Of a stretch of 64,000 nt of DNA, positions 32,384 through 41,376 are shown one piece after another. The translations under genes were made by a program, and so were the position numbers. The notes beneath the pieces were generated by a model that was given only the letters and a program-made list of their open reading frames with translations, did no database searches and was not told where the DNA came from. The stretch lies in NCBI RefSeq assembly GCF_033659955.1, contig NZ_JARUJP010000006.1:124001-188000 (forward strand), read 5' to 3'. This DNA comes from Clostridium_AM tanneri. Lineage in GTDB: Bacteria > Bacillota > Clostridia > Clostridiales > Clostridiaceae. How positions within the stretch are numbered: position 1 is the first letter of the stretch; every line of letters starts with the position of its first letter.

Positions 32384-33562
32384 TTAATCAAACTTAAAAT
32401 CCTTTAGTTTGTCTTTGAATAAATCTCCAAGAGTCACCCCTGAAGCTGTATCAACATATTTTTTAATGTCTTCCTTTGGCTTTTCCACAGCTTCCTTTAT
32501 ACTTAAGCTTATTTTCTTTTCTTTCTCATCTATATTTAGTATCTTAACTTTTACCTTTTGTCCTAAAGTTAACACATCACTTGCCTTAGTAATTCTTTCT
32601 TCGGATATCTCTGAAAGATGAACTAATCCTTCAACTCCTAGCCCTATCTCAACAAAAGCACCAAAGTTTAAAAATTTAGTGACTGTTCCCTCAATTACAT
32701 CTCCAATCTTAAAGTTTTTTATGATATTGTTCCAAGGATCTTCACTTAGATCTTTTAAAGCTAAGGATATTCTATTTTTTTCTTTATCTGCTTCCAACAC
32801 ATACACTTCTACCTGTTGACCAACAGAGACCACTTCTGAAGGGTCTTTAACTCTCTTCCATGAAAGCTCTGATATATGAATTAGACCATCTATTCCTCCC
32901 AAGTCAACAAAGGCACCAAACTTGGCAAGTCTGCTTACCTTACCTATTCTTTTTTCCCCTGGTTTAATTTCCTCCCATAGCTTTTCTTTCTTACTTTCAC
33001 GCTCCTTTAGCTCTACCTCTTTTCTAGATAGCACTAATCTTTGTTTATCTCTATCAAGTTCAATCACCTTTACTTCCAGAGTTTTGCCTACAAATTCATT
33101 TAAATCCTTTACAAAGGATGCTGATAGTTGAGATGCTGGAATAAAAGCTCTAACCCCCTTTACGTTGGCTACTACTCCTCCTTTTACTACTTCCTTAACT
33201 ACTACATCAAAAGTATTGTTTGCAGTAAATAACTCCTGTAACTGCTCCCAGACCTTTTCTCTATCTGCTGTCTTTTTAGACACAACAACATTGCCCTCTC
33301 CATCGTTCATATCTAATATGTAAACATAAATCTCATCATTTTCTTTTAATAATTCATTAAGGTTTACCTCTGTATCTTCAGTAACTTCACTTTTTGGCAA
33401 AACTCCATCTGACATATATCCTAAATTAATAATTGCCCCATTATTTGTAACAGAGATTACTTTCCCCTTTACTATTTCTCCCCTTTTAACAGTTTTCATT
33501 GAGGATTCAATCTCATTCATAGCCTCATTCATTGAACTTACTTCGTTATTATCAAATGACAT
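32384..33562 (-). CDS. rpsA: 30S ribosomal protein S1 / S1-domain RNA-binding protein
   Basis: Four OB-fold S1 repeats are visible at about residues 25-95, 112-178, 199-267 and 284-353. The third and fourth are the most canonical (VSRLAKFGAFVDLGGIDGLIHISEL and the next repeat with FGAFVEIG-GVEGLVHLSEI). The shorter 392-aa Firmicute form lacks two of the six repeats of E. coli S1. It binds mRNA on the ribosome. The first two repeats are divergent, as is usual. ATG 33562 follows AGGAGCTGGTT. Confidence 0.9.
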   Translation of the reverse strand: MSFDNNEVSSMNEAMNEIESSMKTVKRGEIVKGKVISVTNNGAIINLGYMSDGVLPKSEVTEDTEVNLNELLKENDEIYVYILDMNDGEGNVVVSKKTADREKVWEQLQELFTANNTFDVVVKEVVKGGVVANVKGVRAFIPASQLSASFVKDLNEFVGKTLEVKVIELDRDKQRLVLSRKEVELKERESKKEKLWEEIKPGEKRIGKVSRLAKFGAFVDLGGIDGLIHISELSWKRVKDPSEVVSVGQQVEVYVLEADKEKNRISLALKDLSEDPWNNIIKNFKIGDVIEGTVTKFLNFGAFVEIGLGVEGLVHLSEISEERITKASDVLTLGQKVKVKILNIDEKEKKISLSIKEAVEKPKEDIKKYVDTASGVTLGDLFKDKLKDFKFD

Positions 33563-33951
33563 ATAACCAGCTCCTTTTATATTGATATATATTAAGATTT
33601 ACTTTAATTACAATTTTATTCTATCACAAACCTAATGGAACATTCTACCACTAAGTACGCCTAATACCAAAGATAGTTGTGAAAGGGGATTTTTTAAGAA
33701 AAATTCGTTGAAAATTTGAAGATATATAGGTCTCTATCTTCATTAAACTTCAAAATAAATATTGTAAAATTAATTACTTTAGATATGATTAAAGTAATAG
33801 TTTATATGTTCTTAATTATTAGGTTGGTAAAAATTTATTCCTTAACAAAAATTTTAAAACTTTTCATTTATTTTTTGAAGCATAAGACGCTTATAATGCG
33901 TCTAATATGCTGAAAGGGGGAAATATCTTAACATAAGATATTATTGCGTAT
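33563..33951 (+). promoter_or_regulatory. Upstream region of the sigma factor with an ECF-type promoter
   Basis: No gene was found; a 65-codon open frame at 33716-33913 lacks a ribosome binding site. TGAAGC (33876-33881) and CGTC (33899-33902), 17 bp apart, fit the TGAAAC/CGTC pattern of ECF sigma promoters and would allow autoregulation. An inverted repeat, AGACGC-TTATAAT-GCGTCT (33885-33903), overlaps the -10 part. Confidence 0.45.
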
Positions 33952-33954
33952 ATG
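33913..33954 (+). promoter_or_regulatory. Ribosome binding site separated from the start codon by a hairpin
   Basis: AAAGGGGG (33913-33920) is over 30 nt from ATG 33952. The gap is filled by a perfect 9-bp hairpin, AATATCTTA-ACA-TAAGATATT (33922-33942). If it folds, the effective spacing becomes about 10 nt. An in-frame TAA at 33934-33936 rules out an earlier start. Confidence 0.6.
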
Positions 33955-34467
33955 GATAAAGAGATTGAGAAACTAATTGACGAATATGGGAATGATGTAC
34001 TCAGAATTGCCTATATATACTTGAAGGACAAGCATCTTGCAGAAGATGCATTCCAAGAAGTGTTTGTGAAGGTCTATAAGAACCTTAATAAATTTCAAGG
34101 AAATAGCAGTGTAAAAACTTGGATTTTATCTATTACTATGAATACTTGTAAAGATATATTAAGAAGTTCTTGGTTAAAAAGAATAGTATTCAACCAAGAT
34201 CAAAAACTTTTCAATTGTGATACCAATATTTTGGACAATCCCGATGAAGAAGTTATTAAACAATTCGAATATAATGAATTACTAAAGGAAGTTATGAAAC
34301 TTCCTAAAAAATATAAGGAAGTAGTTATTCTTTTTTATTATGAAGAAGTTTCAACTGCTGAAATAAGTAAAATACTATGTATACCTGAGGGAACAGTAAG
34401 GAGTCAGTTATTTAGGGCTAGAGAAATTTTAAAATATAATTTAGATGGGAAGATAAGCTATGAGTAA
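33952..34467 (+). CDS. ECF-family RNA polymerase sigma factor
   Basis: The 171-aa protein has sigma region 2 (YGNDVLRIAYIYLKDKHLAEDAFQEVFVKVYKNL) and region 4 (MKLPKKYKEVVILFYYEEVSTAEISKIL followed by IPEGTVRSQLFRARE), the ECF two-domain layout. It directs polymerase to a small regulon, probably including its own promoter. It overlaps the next gene by 8 bp, the usual arrangement with an anti-sigma partner. Its translation start has an unusual hairpin spacer. Confidence 0.93.
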   Translation: MDKEIEKLIDEYGNDVLRIAYIYLKDKHLAEDAFQEVFVKVYKNLNKFQGNSSVKTWILSITMNTCKDILRSSWLKRIVFNQDQKLFNCDTNILDNPDEEVIKQFEYNELLKEVMKLPKKYKEVVILFYYEEVSTAEISKILCIPEGTVRSQLFRAREILKYNLDGKISYE

Positions 34468-35476
34468 AGATATTAATAATTTGAGAGAAATTACGGATTC
34501 TGTTCTTAAGGATATTAAAGTTACTGATGAACTAAAATCATTAACTTTAAAAAAGTGCAAAGAAAAAAAAGAACATAGTACTAAACCAATTTTTATAACT
34601 GCTGCATCAGCAGCTATTATAGCATTTTCAATTTTCAACTATAAATTTATATTACATAACCCTAAACTAAATAATAATGTTAGTAAAGAATTACCTAATA
34701 AATCAATTAGTCTTAATAATATTGATAATGATACTTTTCCAAAGGAAAGTAAGACAAATGATCAAGATACTTTAAAAAGCGATCTTACAAAGGGTGAAAT
34801 TCAATCAAAAGACAAAAGTCAACAGAATGACTATGATACCATTATTAAAAATAACCAAAGGGAAGAAAAAGTTATTTCCTCTAATAATGATAATAACCTA
34901 ACTGACTCAAGCAAAAATGAAAGCTTAACCAGAGTACCAGAAACAGAGGCTTCCAGAACCTTGCCACAACATAATACAACAAATAGTATACCAGAAAAAT
35001 CATCATTGGACTTTAATATAGATGAAACAAATGATATTCCTCAAAGTAGCCTTTTAAACATGGATACGCCTTCTATGAAAGTTGCATTAGACTCTCCTAA
35101 TCCTATAAGTGTTGCTGATGCCGAAAACTTTTGGGGAGATAAAATTCTCATGCCTTCTTATTTACCAAATGGCTTCCAGCTTACAGATGTATCAATACCA
35201 AAAGATAACTCTAAGGAAGTATATGTAAAATTGAACTATAGTTTTGAAAATACTTACTTTAGAATAGTACAAAATAAAAGCACTACTTATATAAATTATG
35301 TTGGTGAGAGTATCGACTTTAATGGTTCAAAGGCATATGTTTCTAAGACTAAGGATACAGCTAACCCAAACATACTAATAACGGAAATCAAATGGATAAA
35401 TAACAATATAGAATATACAATCACAGGAAACTTATCCGAAAGTGAGTTAACCAAAATATTAAAATCCATTGGTTAA
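34460..35476 (+). CDS. Membrane-anchored anti-sigma-like protein with C-terminal DUF4367-type domain
   Basis: The short cytoplasmic N-terminus (about 50 residues) would bind the sigma factor. One membrane helix follows at about 52-70 (IFITAASAAIIAFSIF), then a long Ser/Asn/Lys-rich extracytoplasmic linker to about residue 210, and a C-terminal beta-rich domain (PISVADAENFWGDKILMPSYLPNGFQLTDV, then INYVGESIDFNGSKAYV and a helix). The C-terminal part resembles DUF4367. No zinc-binding HxxxCxxC motif is seen at the N-terminus. The 8-bp overlap supports a sigma/anti-sigma unit. Confidence 0.78.
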   Translation: MSKDINNLREITDSVLKDIKVTDELKSLTLKKCKEKKEHSTKPIFITAASAAIIAFSIFNYKFILHNPKLNNNVSKELPNKSISLNNIDNDTFPKESKTNDQDTLKSDLTKGEIQSKDKSQQNDYDTIIKNNQREEKVISSNNDNNLTDSSKNESLTRVPETEASRTLPQHNTTNSIPEKSSLDFNIDETNDIPQSSLLNMDTPSMKVALDSPNPISVADAENFWGDKILMPSYLPNGFQLTDVSIPKDNSKEVYVKLNYSFENTYFRIVQNKSTTYINYVGESIDFNGSKAYVSKTKDTANPNILITEIKWINNNIEYTITGNLSESELTKILKSIG

Positions 35477-35535
35477 CTCAATCAAATTAAGTTTTTTCTA
35501 AATTTGCGATTATTGTTATCTGTAAGTTAAACCTA

Positions 35536-36039
35536 TTATACAGCCCTTCTTAATGCTGTATTTACTACATTAGATAATATAAGTGAGGCTACAGTATTTA
35601 TCAAAGATGCCGGTAAAACCACAGATAAAAATAGTATAGTGAATTTAGTCGGTAGGCCTACCATAAGAGAAGCTGCTGTTAAAAACACTGTGCCGCTTAC
35701 TATAGTTCCTACTATTGTAACTAAAACAATTTTTAATTGATGGTTTATATTATTTCTCATAGGTTTTAAGAATAAAAATATTACATTTGCTGTTATAATC
35801 TTGTCTATAAAATTTGCTATTTGTCCCCCAGGAAAAGTAGTTGTTGCTGCTGATAGTATTCCTGCTACAATTCCTGCACTTATACAAGTTTTATAATCCT
35901 TATTTAGAATCATTATTATAAATAACATTACCAAAGAAAAATCCGGCTTCATACCTAATACTATTGGAGGGGAAATTTGATGCAATACAGCACCTATAGC
36001 TAAAAACAGTGAGTTTAAGATAAGGTTTTTTACATTCAT
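35536..36039 (-). CDS. trpP: Tryptophan transporter TrpP
   Basis: This small membrane transporter of 167 aa has about five helices and the TrpP features LFLAIGAVLHQISPP, LGMKPDFSLVMLFI, TFPGGQIANFIDKI and LPASLINTVASLI. The tryptophan T-box upstream supports the substrate. The ATG at 36039 lies 9 nt after AAGGAG; the ATG at 36048 is directly adjacent to that site and less likely. Confidence 0.92.
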   Translation of the reverse strand: MNVKNLILNSLFLAIGAVLHQISPPIVLGMKPDFSLVMLFIIMILNKDYKTCISAGIVAGILSAATTTFPGGQIANFIDKIITANVIFLFLKPMRNNINHQLKIVLVTIVGTIVSGTVFLTAASLMVGLPTKFTILFLSVVLPASLINTVASLILSNVVNTALRRAV

Positions 36040-36133
36040 GAAATACATCTCCTTTTCAAATAATAATCAAATGATAATAGATGAATATATAAACTCTTTC
36101 ACAACATAGCAACTCCTCCTGAAATATTTATTT

Positions 36134-36410
36134 AAAATAAAAAACTCCGTCCTAATAAATAGGACGGAGATATCCGCGGTACCACCTAAATTGTGTTTAA
36201 AATAAACACCTCTTAATTTCAGGCACTAACATGCCTCATCCACTATAACGTGTGGCTTACGGTAATTGACTACTCTTTAAAAACTCTAAATTTCGATTTA
36301 CTCCTCAAAGGCCCATTCACTGGTAACTATCGTATTGAGATCACACCATCCTCAACTCTCTGTAACTAAGTAATACAGCTACTCTTCCTCATCAAAGGAT
36401 TAATTAATAT
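36134..36410 (-). promoter_or_regulatory. T-box riboswitch, tryptophan-specific
   Basis: On the minus strand, Stem I begins near GATGAGGAAGAGTAG and GAGAGTTGAGGATGG. The T-box sequence AGGTGGTACCGCGG is present near 36175-36188. A terminator, CTCCGTCCTA paired with TAGGACGGAG and followed by TTTTTT, is at 36137-36170. In GAATGGGCC the specifier is UGG (36315-36313), which reads Trp. Uncharged tRNA-Trp should allow read-through into trpP. Confidence 0.92.
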
Positions 36411-36424
36411 TAAACTGTATTTAT

Positions 36425-36453
36425 ATACTACCAGTTTAATAGAGCATTGTCAA
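36425..36453 (-). promoter_or_regulatory. Promoter of the T-box/trpP transcript
   Basis: TTGACA (36448-36453), a 17-bp spacer and TAGTAT (36425-36430) on the minus strand. Confidence 0.7.
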
Positions 36454-36496
36454 CGATAGTTTTCCCAATAGTCCAAAAAATTATTATATTACAAAT

Positions 36497-37219
36497 TCAC
36501 TTACAAGTATTTGCTATAGCCTTACAGAGAATATTTGTGAACTTTTCCCCTATCTTTGGCAGCTCCTCTTTTTTATCAGATATCCTTAGCATAAGAGGTA
36601 ATTCAATATGATAGCTCACCCATCTCTTATCAGTTATGGTGGACGATTTAGTTGCTTTGAAATATATATTATCAAAATCTGAATTTATTCTTAGCTTTTT
36701 TAATTCTGCTAAATCTCCGTCACTATCATTTTTTAAGCATTCGTTATTTATTAATCTTTGAATTTCCTTTCTAAGATTATGTGCATAGATTTCTTCTTCC
36801 TTACTTCCACAGGATATTTCTATATCATACTCACCAGCATTAAAGGGTCCATGTCCATGTATTTCGACTAAATATCTAGGCCTGCACCTCTGAAGTGCCA
36901 AATAATAATCGCTATAGTTATAATCATGATTTTTATTTGGATCTATAAAATAATTACAAGCGCATAAGAAAGAACAGTTTAGCATTTCCGCAATGTAATT
37001 ACCAATATATCCTGTATTTTCATCTCCATATTTATGACTTTCACAAGGCATTTTGTAAGTTCCAGATGGAGTATGATGTGGAACTCCTATTGCAAGACTA
37101 TTGTTTTCTTTTATATCTGCAGTAAATATACTAACATCATTTAATTTTAATATATCTGAATGCAAAAAATCACCTCTCAATCTTTTTTTAGTTACAAGTG
37201 CGAGTTGAATTTTAGACAT
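36497..37219 (-). CDS. Uncharacterised protein, distantly N-formylglutamate-amidohydrolase-like
   Basis: The 240-aa protein has IGVPHHTPSG near residue 45, GDENTGYIGNYIAE, a CNYFIDPNK segment and YLVEIHGHG. Together these resemble the N-formylglutamate amidohydrolase fold: the HaG start, D-xNR, and a HGH metal motif. Similarity is by motif spacing only. No signal peptide or membrane segment is seen. ATG 37219 has only a poor ribosome binding site upstream. It is monocistronic between the T-box transcript and small genes. A zinc hydrolase acting on an acyl-amino acid or peptide is the best guess. Confidence 0.5.
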   Translation of the reverse strand: MSKIQLALVTKKRLRGDFLHSDILKLNDVSIFTADIKENNSLAIGVPHHTPSGTYKMPCESHKYGDENTGYIGNYIAEMLNCSFLCACNYFIDPNKNHDYNYSDYYLALQRCRPRYLVEIHGHGPFNAGEYDIEISCGSKEEEIYAHNLRKEIQRLINNECLKNDSDGDLAELKKLRINSDFDNIYFKATKSSTITDKRWVSYHIELPLMLRISDKKEELPKIGEKFTNILCKAIANTCK

Positions 37220-37345
37220 TTAGATAACATTATTTTGTCCTATTCTTTTATAATTTACTTTAAACAATAATGGAATATTAGCCACTGATTATAAAGAATA
37301 AAACTGTTCCAGTAGGAAAAAATAATTTTGAAAGGGGAGTTGTAA

Positions 37346-37471
37346 ATGGTTAAGAAAAAAATTGAGGTTCTTACAAAAAAAGATAGAGTTCACAATCCTG
37401 CAGTTAAAGATGCAGAGAGAAGAATAAATAAGGAAATCCCCGGAATGTCTGGAAAGTATTCTGGAAGATAA
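37346..37471 (+). CDS. Small basic protein, 41 aa
   Basis: ATG 37346 follows AAAGGGGAGTTGTAA. The peptide (MVKKKIEVLTKKDRVHNPA, ending MSGKYSGR) is Lys/Arg-rich and hydrophilic. No family was recognised. It sits 32 nt before another tiny gene with which it is probably co-transcribed. Confidence 0.6.
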   Translation: MVKKKIEVLTKKDRVHNPAVKDAERRINKEIPGMSGKYSGR

Positions 37472-37503
37472 TACAAGAAGAAAAATAAAGGTGGGATAAA
37501 TTT

Positions 37504-37674
37504 ATGGCAAACAAAAAGTCTGATCCAACAACAGATGCAAAAATGAAGTCTATGGATGCTGAAGATAACGCCAGTAGAGAAGCAGATAATGGATATATGC
37601 AGCGTGGAAACCCTGCAGGTATTGCTCAAAAACAAAGAGTTTTAGCTAATAACGATAACGGCTCTCATATGTAG
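37504..37674 (+). CDS. Small hydrophilic protein, 56 aa
   Basis: ATG 37504 follows AAGGTGGGATAAATTT. The peptide (MANKKSDPTTDAKMKSMDAED, then GYMQRGNPAGIAQ, ending NGSHM) is polar and probably disordered, with no hydrophobic segment. No family was recognised, although the composition recalls spore-associated small proteins. A strong terminator follows, so it closes a two-gene unit. Confidence 0.6.
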   Translation: MANKKSDPTTDAKMKSMDAEDNASREADNGYMQRGNPAGIAQKQRVLANNDNGSHM

Positions 37675-37691
37675 ACATATTTAATTTCACT

Positions 37692-37736
37692 AAGTTTGTT
37701 CCAGAAAAGATTTTACACCTTTTCTGGAACAAACTT
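37692..37736. terminator. Bidirectional terminator
   Basis: An 18-bp perfect stem: AAGTTTGTTCCAGAAAAG with its complement around a 9-nt loop. Confidence 0.85.
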
Positions 37737-37828
37737 AAATTAAAATCCATGAATATTCCTTAAAGTAAGTGGAACAAATTATGTTAGATATAATCATTAG
37801 ACTAACGTAATATAGCCTAAGCTGATTT

Positions 37829-38242
37829 TTAATCTTTTTTAGCAAATAAATTCTTATACCAATAGTTGATTATATCACTTCTTTTGATTATCCCAATAAA
37901 TATTTCGTTATCGTCTACTACTGGAACGAAATTTTGGTTAATAGATAAGGTTATTAAGTCTTCAATATCAGAATTAATATAGACTGGCTTGTTATTCACC
38001 CTTCTCTCTATATCTTTTATAAAAACCTTACTTGTATCGTCAAAAGTTAGCCCAGAGGTATTCTTTAATTTCCAAAGCAAATCTCCCTCTGTCAAAGTTC
38101 CAACATATTTTCCTTTTTCATCGATAAGAGGTATAGCAGTATATCTATGATACTCCATCCTCTCCAATGCTTGTCTCATTGTTGAATTTAAACTCGCATA
38201 TATTACATCATTTTTTGGTGTAAGAAAAAAAGCTATATTCAT
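37829..38242 (-). CDS. Tandem CBS-domain protein
   Basis: The 137-aa protein is a pair of CBS motifs (Bateman module): LNSTMRQALERMEYHRYTAIPLID with GTLTEGDLL, and SDIEDLITLSINQNFVPVVDD with GIIKRSDI. Such stand-alone modules bind adenine nucleotides and regulate partner proteins. ATG 38242 lies 8 nt after AGGAGAAAGG; an ATG at 38263 precedes that site and is rejected. It is monocistronic; the partner is unknown. Confidence 0.9.
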   Translation of the reverse strand: MNIAFFLTPKNDVIYASLNSTMRQALERMEYHRYTAIPLIDEKGKYVGTLTEGDLLWKLKNTSGLTFDDTSKVFIKDIERRVNNKPVYINSDIEDLITLSINQNFVPVVDDNEIFIGIIKRSDIINYWYKNLFAKKD

Positions 38243-38370
38243 ATTATCCCTTTCTCCTAACATACTTTTCTTTAAAAACCTTATAGGTATTCTTTGTTTT
38301 TACAATAAGTTTTTATACTTTATATTCTACTCTTTAAATATAATTATAATGCTAAATATTTAATCAGTCA

Positions 38371-38411
38371 AAAAACCTGCTGATATTTAAATTTTATAAC
38401 AGCAGGTTTTT
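38371..38411. terminator. Terminator of the M24 peptidase gene
   Basis: AAAACCTGCTG pairs with CAGCAGGTTTT; A- and T-tracts lie on both sides. Confidence 0.85.
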
Positions 38412-38417
38412 GTCTTA

Positions 38418-39494
38418 CTATTCTACTATAATTAATTCTTTGTCATACTTATTAAGTATTTCGCATCCGTCCTCAGTTACTAAAACTAAATCCTCTATTC
38501 TAACTCCAACTTCACCTGGTAAGTATATACCTGGTTCTACAGAGAATATCATACCTGGCTGTACTCTATCAGTATTTACTGAAGAAACATCACCAAAGTC
38601 ATGAGTTTCAATACCTATTGAGTGTCCTGTTCTATGAGTAAAGAACTTTCCATATCCATGAGCTGATATATGATCTCTTGCTGCAGCATCTATATCACAG
38701 AATCTTACTCCTGGTTTAACTATATCAATAGCTCTTCTATTAGCTTCTAGTACTATATTGTATATTTCTTTACCTTTATCTGAAGCGTATTTATAGAATA
38801 CAGTTCTTGTCATATCTGAACAATAAGAATCCTTTACGCAACCTATATCTACTATTACACTATCTCCTTCTTTTACTACGGAGTTATCGCATCCATGATG
38901 TGGGTCTGCAGCATTTGCTCCATAAGCTATAATTGGGTCAAAGGAATAACCTTCTGCACCTAACTCTTCATATATGCTTAATAATAACTGTCCCATCTTC
39001 TTTTCAGAATGTTTTTCTGGTATTAGCTTTATCATTCTGTCTACAGCTAAATCATTTATTCTTGAAGCCTCTCTCATCAAATCTCTCTCTGCAGCATCTT
39101 TACACATTCTAACTCTGTCTAATATTGCTGAACCATTAATAAAAGTGCTTCCTCCTTTTAGCTCCATAAGTCTTAGTAAGAAACGAGCTGGCCAGTTTTT
39201 ATCAACTCCCATTGGTTTATCCTTTTCTACATATCGGGAAACGATTTCAACTGCATCCTGAGTGTCATTAAACCAAACCTTTTCAACTCCTAAGTCTTCA
39301 GTAACAGGGAATAATTCATTTATAAATAATTTATTATTACCATTTAAATTTATGTATAGTGCAAGCATTCTTTCACCAGGATGAATCCATTTTCCAGTTA
39401 GATAGAATATAGCTGCTGGATCAGAAACCAACATTTGAGGTGTATTTGCAGCTTCCATTTCTTTTAACACTTTATTAAGTCTTTCCATATTCAT
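38418..39494 (-). CDS. M24-family Xaa-Pro aminopeptidase/dipeptidase
   Basis: This dimetal pita-bread peptidase has 358 aa. An N-terminal creatinase-like domain precedes a catalytic domain with the metal ligands in VIVDIGCVKDSYCSDMTRT (two Asp), GHSIGIETHD (His), and two later Glu in SVEPGIYLPG and VRIEDLV. It removes an N-terminal residue next to proline, or splits Xaa-Pro dipeptides. ATG 39494 follows AGGAGGAGCTAAACT. It is monocistronic. Confidence 0.9.
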   Translation of the reverse strand: MNMERLNKVLKEMEAANTPQMLVSDPAAIFYLTGKWIHPGERMLALYINLNGNNKLFINELFPVTEDLGVEKVWFNDTQDAVEIVSRYVEKDKPMGVDKNWPARFLLRLMELKGGSTFINGSAILDRVRMCKDAAERDLMREASRINDLAVDRMIKLIPEKHSEKKMGQLLLSIYEELGAEGYSFDPIIAYGANAADPHHGCDNSVVKEGDSVIVDIGCVKDSYCSDMTRTVFYKYASDKGKEIYNIVLEANRRAIDIVKPGVRFCDIDAAARDHISAHGYGKFFTHRTGHSIGIETHDFGDVSSVNTDRVQPGMIFSVEPGIYLPGEVGVRIEDLVLVTEDGCEILNKYDKELIIVE

Positions 39495-39736
39495 AGTTTA
39501 GCTCCTCCTTTATTATGCTTAAGTCTTTGTTAACTCTTATTAAGTAAGAATTACTAGATTAAGTCTTGGAAAAATATTTTTGTTGCTTAATTAAATATTT
39601 TTAAGTGATTCCTTATTTATATAATATAAAAAGTTTCTAAATTTCGCAAGTTCAAATCTTAAAATTAGCAAAATTAATTTTAATTTTCAGCATATAAATA
39701 ATATCTTTATGACATAAATTATTCATTTTCTTAAAA

Positions 39737-39781
39737 ATATGATTAAGTAAAAACTAACTTATAATTTCTACTTAATCATAC
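39737..39781. terminator. Terminator of the APC permease gene
   Basis: ATGATTAAGTA pairs with TACTTAATCAT and is followed by TTTTT-rich flanks. The 39495-39736 stretch holds no gene. Confidence 0.7.
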
Positions 39782-39794
39782 TTTTTTATACTTT

Positions 39795-41222
39795 TTATTG
39801 TGAAATTCTTTTACTTTCCACTCTATCTTTAAACCCTGTTTTCTTAACGAAGCTGCTCCAGATTCTCAGCCCTAGTCCTACAACTACAACAGCTCCACCT
39901 ACCATTTCTATCTCATATAGTAGATTTTCCTTAAAAGTATTCATAACAGGCGCTGCTGATAACACTATTCCTAGCACAGTAACTATTAGCACTAAGTATG
40001 CTAACCCAATAGCATTCTTGTTGTATTTTGACATTTCATAGGGTCTAATCTCACCTAACCTAGTCTTTCTCAATTTTATGTAGGCAGCAAATAAAAGAAC
40101 ATATGGAAACAATGCTGTTAAAGCAGTCATTGTAAGAAGTACGTTATATATAGCATCAACAGATGGCAGCAAATTAGTGCCAAGTAATATAATACTTACT
40201 ATTACCGCCTGAAGTATAACAGCATTAACAGGTATATTCCTGTCATTAACCTTTGTTAATCTTTCTGAAAATATACCTTTCTGCACACTTCCAAATAACA
40301 TTTTTATAGGGGACGCTATATAAATTATTATAGTACCTATTACTGAGAGTGCTATTCCAAAGGCTACAATACGTATAAACCATGGACCTATTCCTAAATC
40401 TCCTGCAACTGCTGAAAGAGCCTCTAATATTCCCTGTGATGCAGTAATCTTATCGGATGGAAGTACCATAGTAATGGCTATTGATCCTAAAACATAAAGT
40501 CCTCCAACTAATGCTGCAGCTATTATAGTCGCTCTTGGAAAAGTCTTTTTAACATCTTCAACTTCTGTTACGAAATTTGCAGAAATTTCAGCACCAGCAA
40601 GTGCAAACATTATAGAGGAAATTGAAGCAAAGGAATCTGCGCTTAACTTAGGAGTTAAGGTAGCCATTGTATAGGTTGATGCTGGTCTATTCCCAAATAT
40701 AAACACCGAAATAAAGGCCATACTTATTAAAAGTATCGCCGGCACTGTAGAACCCAAAGCTCCAGCACTTGTAAAAACTTTTCCTAAGGCCATTCCTCTA
40801 GTGCTTATTAGAGATAATATCCAAAAAAGAACTAGTGATGCTATCAGTACAAATAGTTTGCTGGTAGCAAGTTCTGGTCTTCCTAATATATAGGAAATAT
40901 TAACAGTTAAAAAAGTTAGAAAAGACGAATACCAAAATATCTTGGCAGTCCAATTTAGCCAAGATACCATAAATCCCCACTTTTCACCATAAGCTTCTTT
41001 TACCCATTCATAGAGACCACCATCCCTAGGGTATGTAGCCGCTAATTCTGCACATATTAAGGCACTAGGTACAAAAAAGATAAAGGCGAAAACAATCCAT
41101 ATTGGTATAGCCCCAAGCCCTAATCCGAAGCTGGAGGCAGTAGATTTTGCAATCCACCTAATTCCGAATAATGCCGATACATTCATGAAGACTAAATCCC
41201 ATAAACCAATTTTTCTTTTCAT
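39795..41222 (-). CDS. APC-superfamily amino acid permease
   Basis: The 475-aa protein has about twelve hydrophobic helices and the APC start LWDLVFMNVSALFGIRWIA, then AELAATYPRDGGLYEWV and ALAGAEISANFVTEVED. The layout is close to the glutamate/GABA antiporter group (GadC, YjeM), but the substrate cannot be fixed. ATG 41222 follows AAAGAGGTG. It is monocistronic with terminators at both ends. Confidence 0.85.
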   Translation of the reverse strand: MKRKIGLWDLVFMNVSALFGIRWIAKSTASSFGLGLGAIPIWIVFAFIFFVPSALICAELAATYPRDGGLYEWVKEAYGEKWGFMVSWLNWTAKIFWYSSFLTFLTVNISYILGRPELATSKLFVLIASLVLFWILSLISTRGMALGKVFTSAGALGSTVPAILLISMAFISVFIFGNRPASTYTMATLTPKLSADSFASISSIMFALAGAEISANFVTEVEDVKKTFPRATIIAAALVGGLYVLGSIAITMVLPSDKITASQGILEALSAVAGDLGIGPWFIRIVAFGIALSVIGTIIIYIASPIKMLFGSVQKGIFSERLTKVNDRNIPVNAVILQAVIVSIILLGTNLLPSVDAIYNVLLTMTALTALFPYVLLFAAYIKLRKTRLGEIRPYEMSKYNKNAIGLAYLVLIVTVLGIVLSAAPVMNTFKENLLYEIEMVGGAVVVVGLGLRIWSSFVKKTGFKDRVESKRISQ

Positions 41223-41319
41223 TTCTACACCTCTTTGAATTTGATTTAGTTGATGCAGTAATAAATTTTATCATAATAGCTAGCACATGTACACATAGAA
41301 TAAAATACCAAATATAAAC

Positions 41320-41357
41320 AAAAACCACCTTATCTTTTTCAGAATAAGGTAGTTTTT
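41320..41357. terminator. Bidirectional hairpin
   Basis: AAAACCACCTTAT pairs with ATAAGGTAGTTTT (one mismatch). On the minus strand it ends the 75-aa gene at 41377. Confidence 0.75.
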
Positions 41358-41376
41358 GAAAGTTCAACTATAAATT

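Noticed and set aside
33716..33913. 65-codon plus-strand open frame upstream of the sigma factor
   Set aside because: No ribosome binding site, composition of random AT-rich DNA, and it spans the likely promoter.
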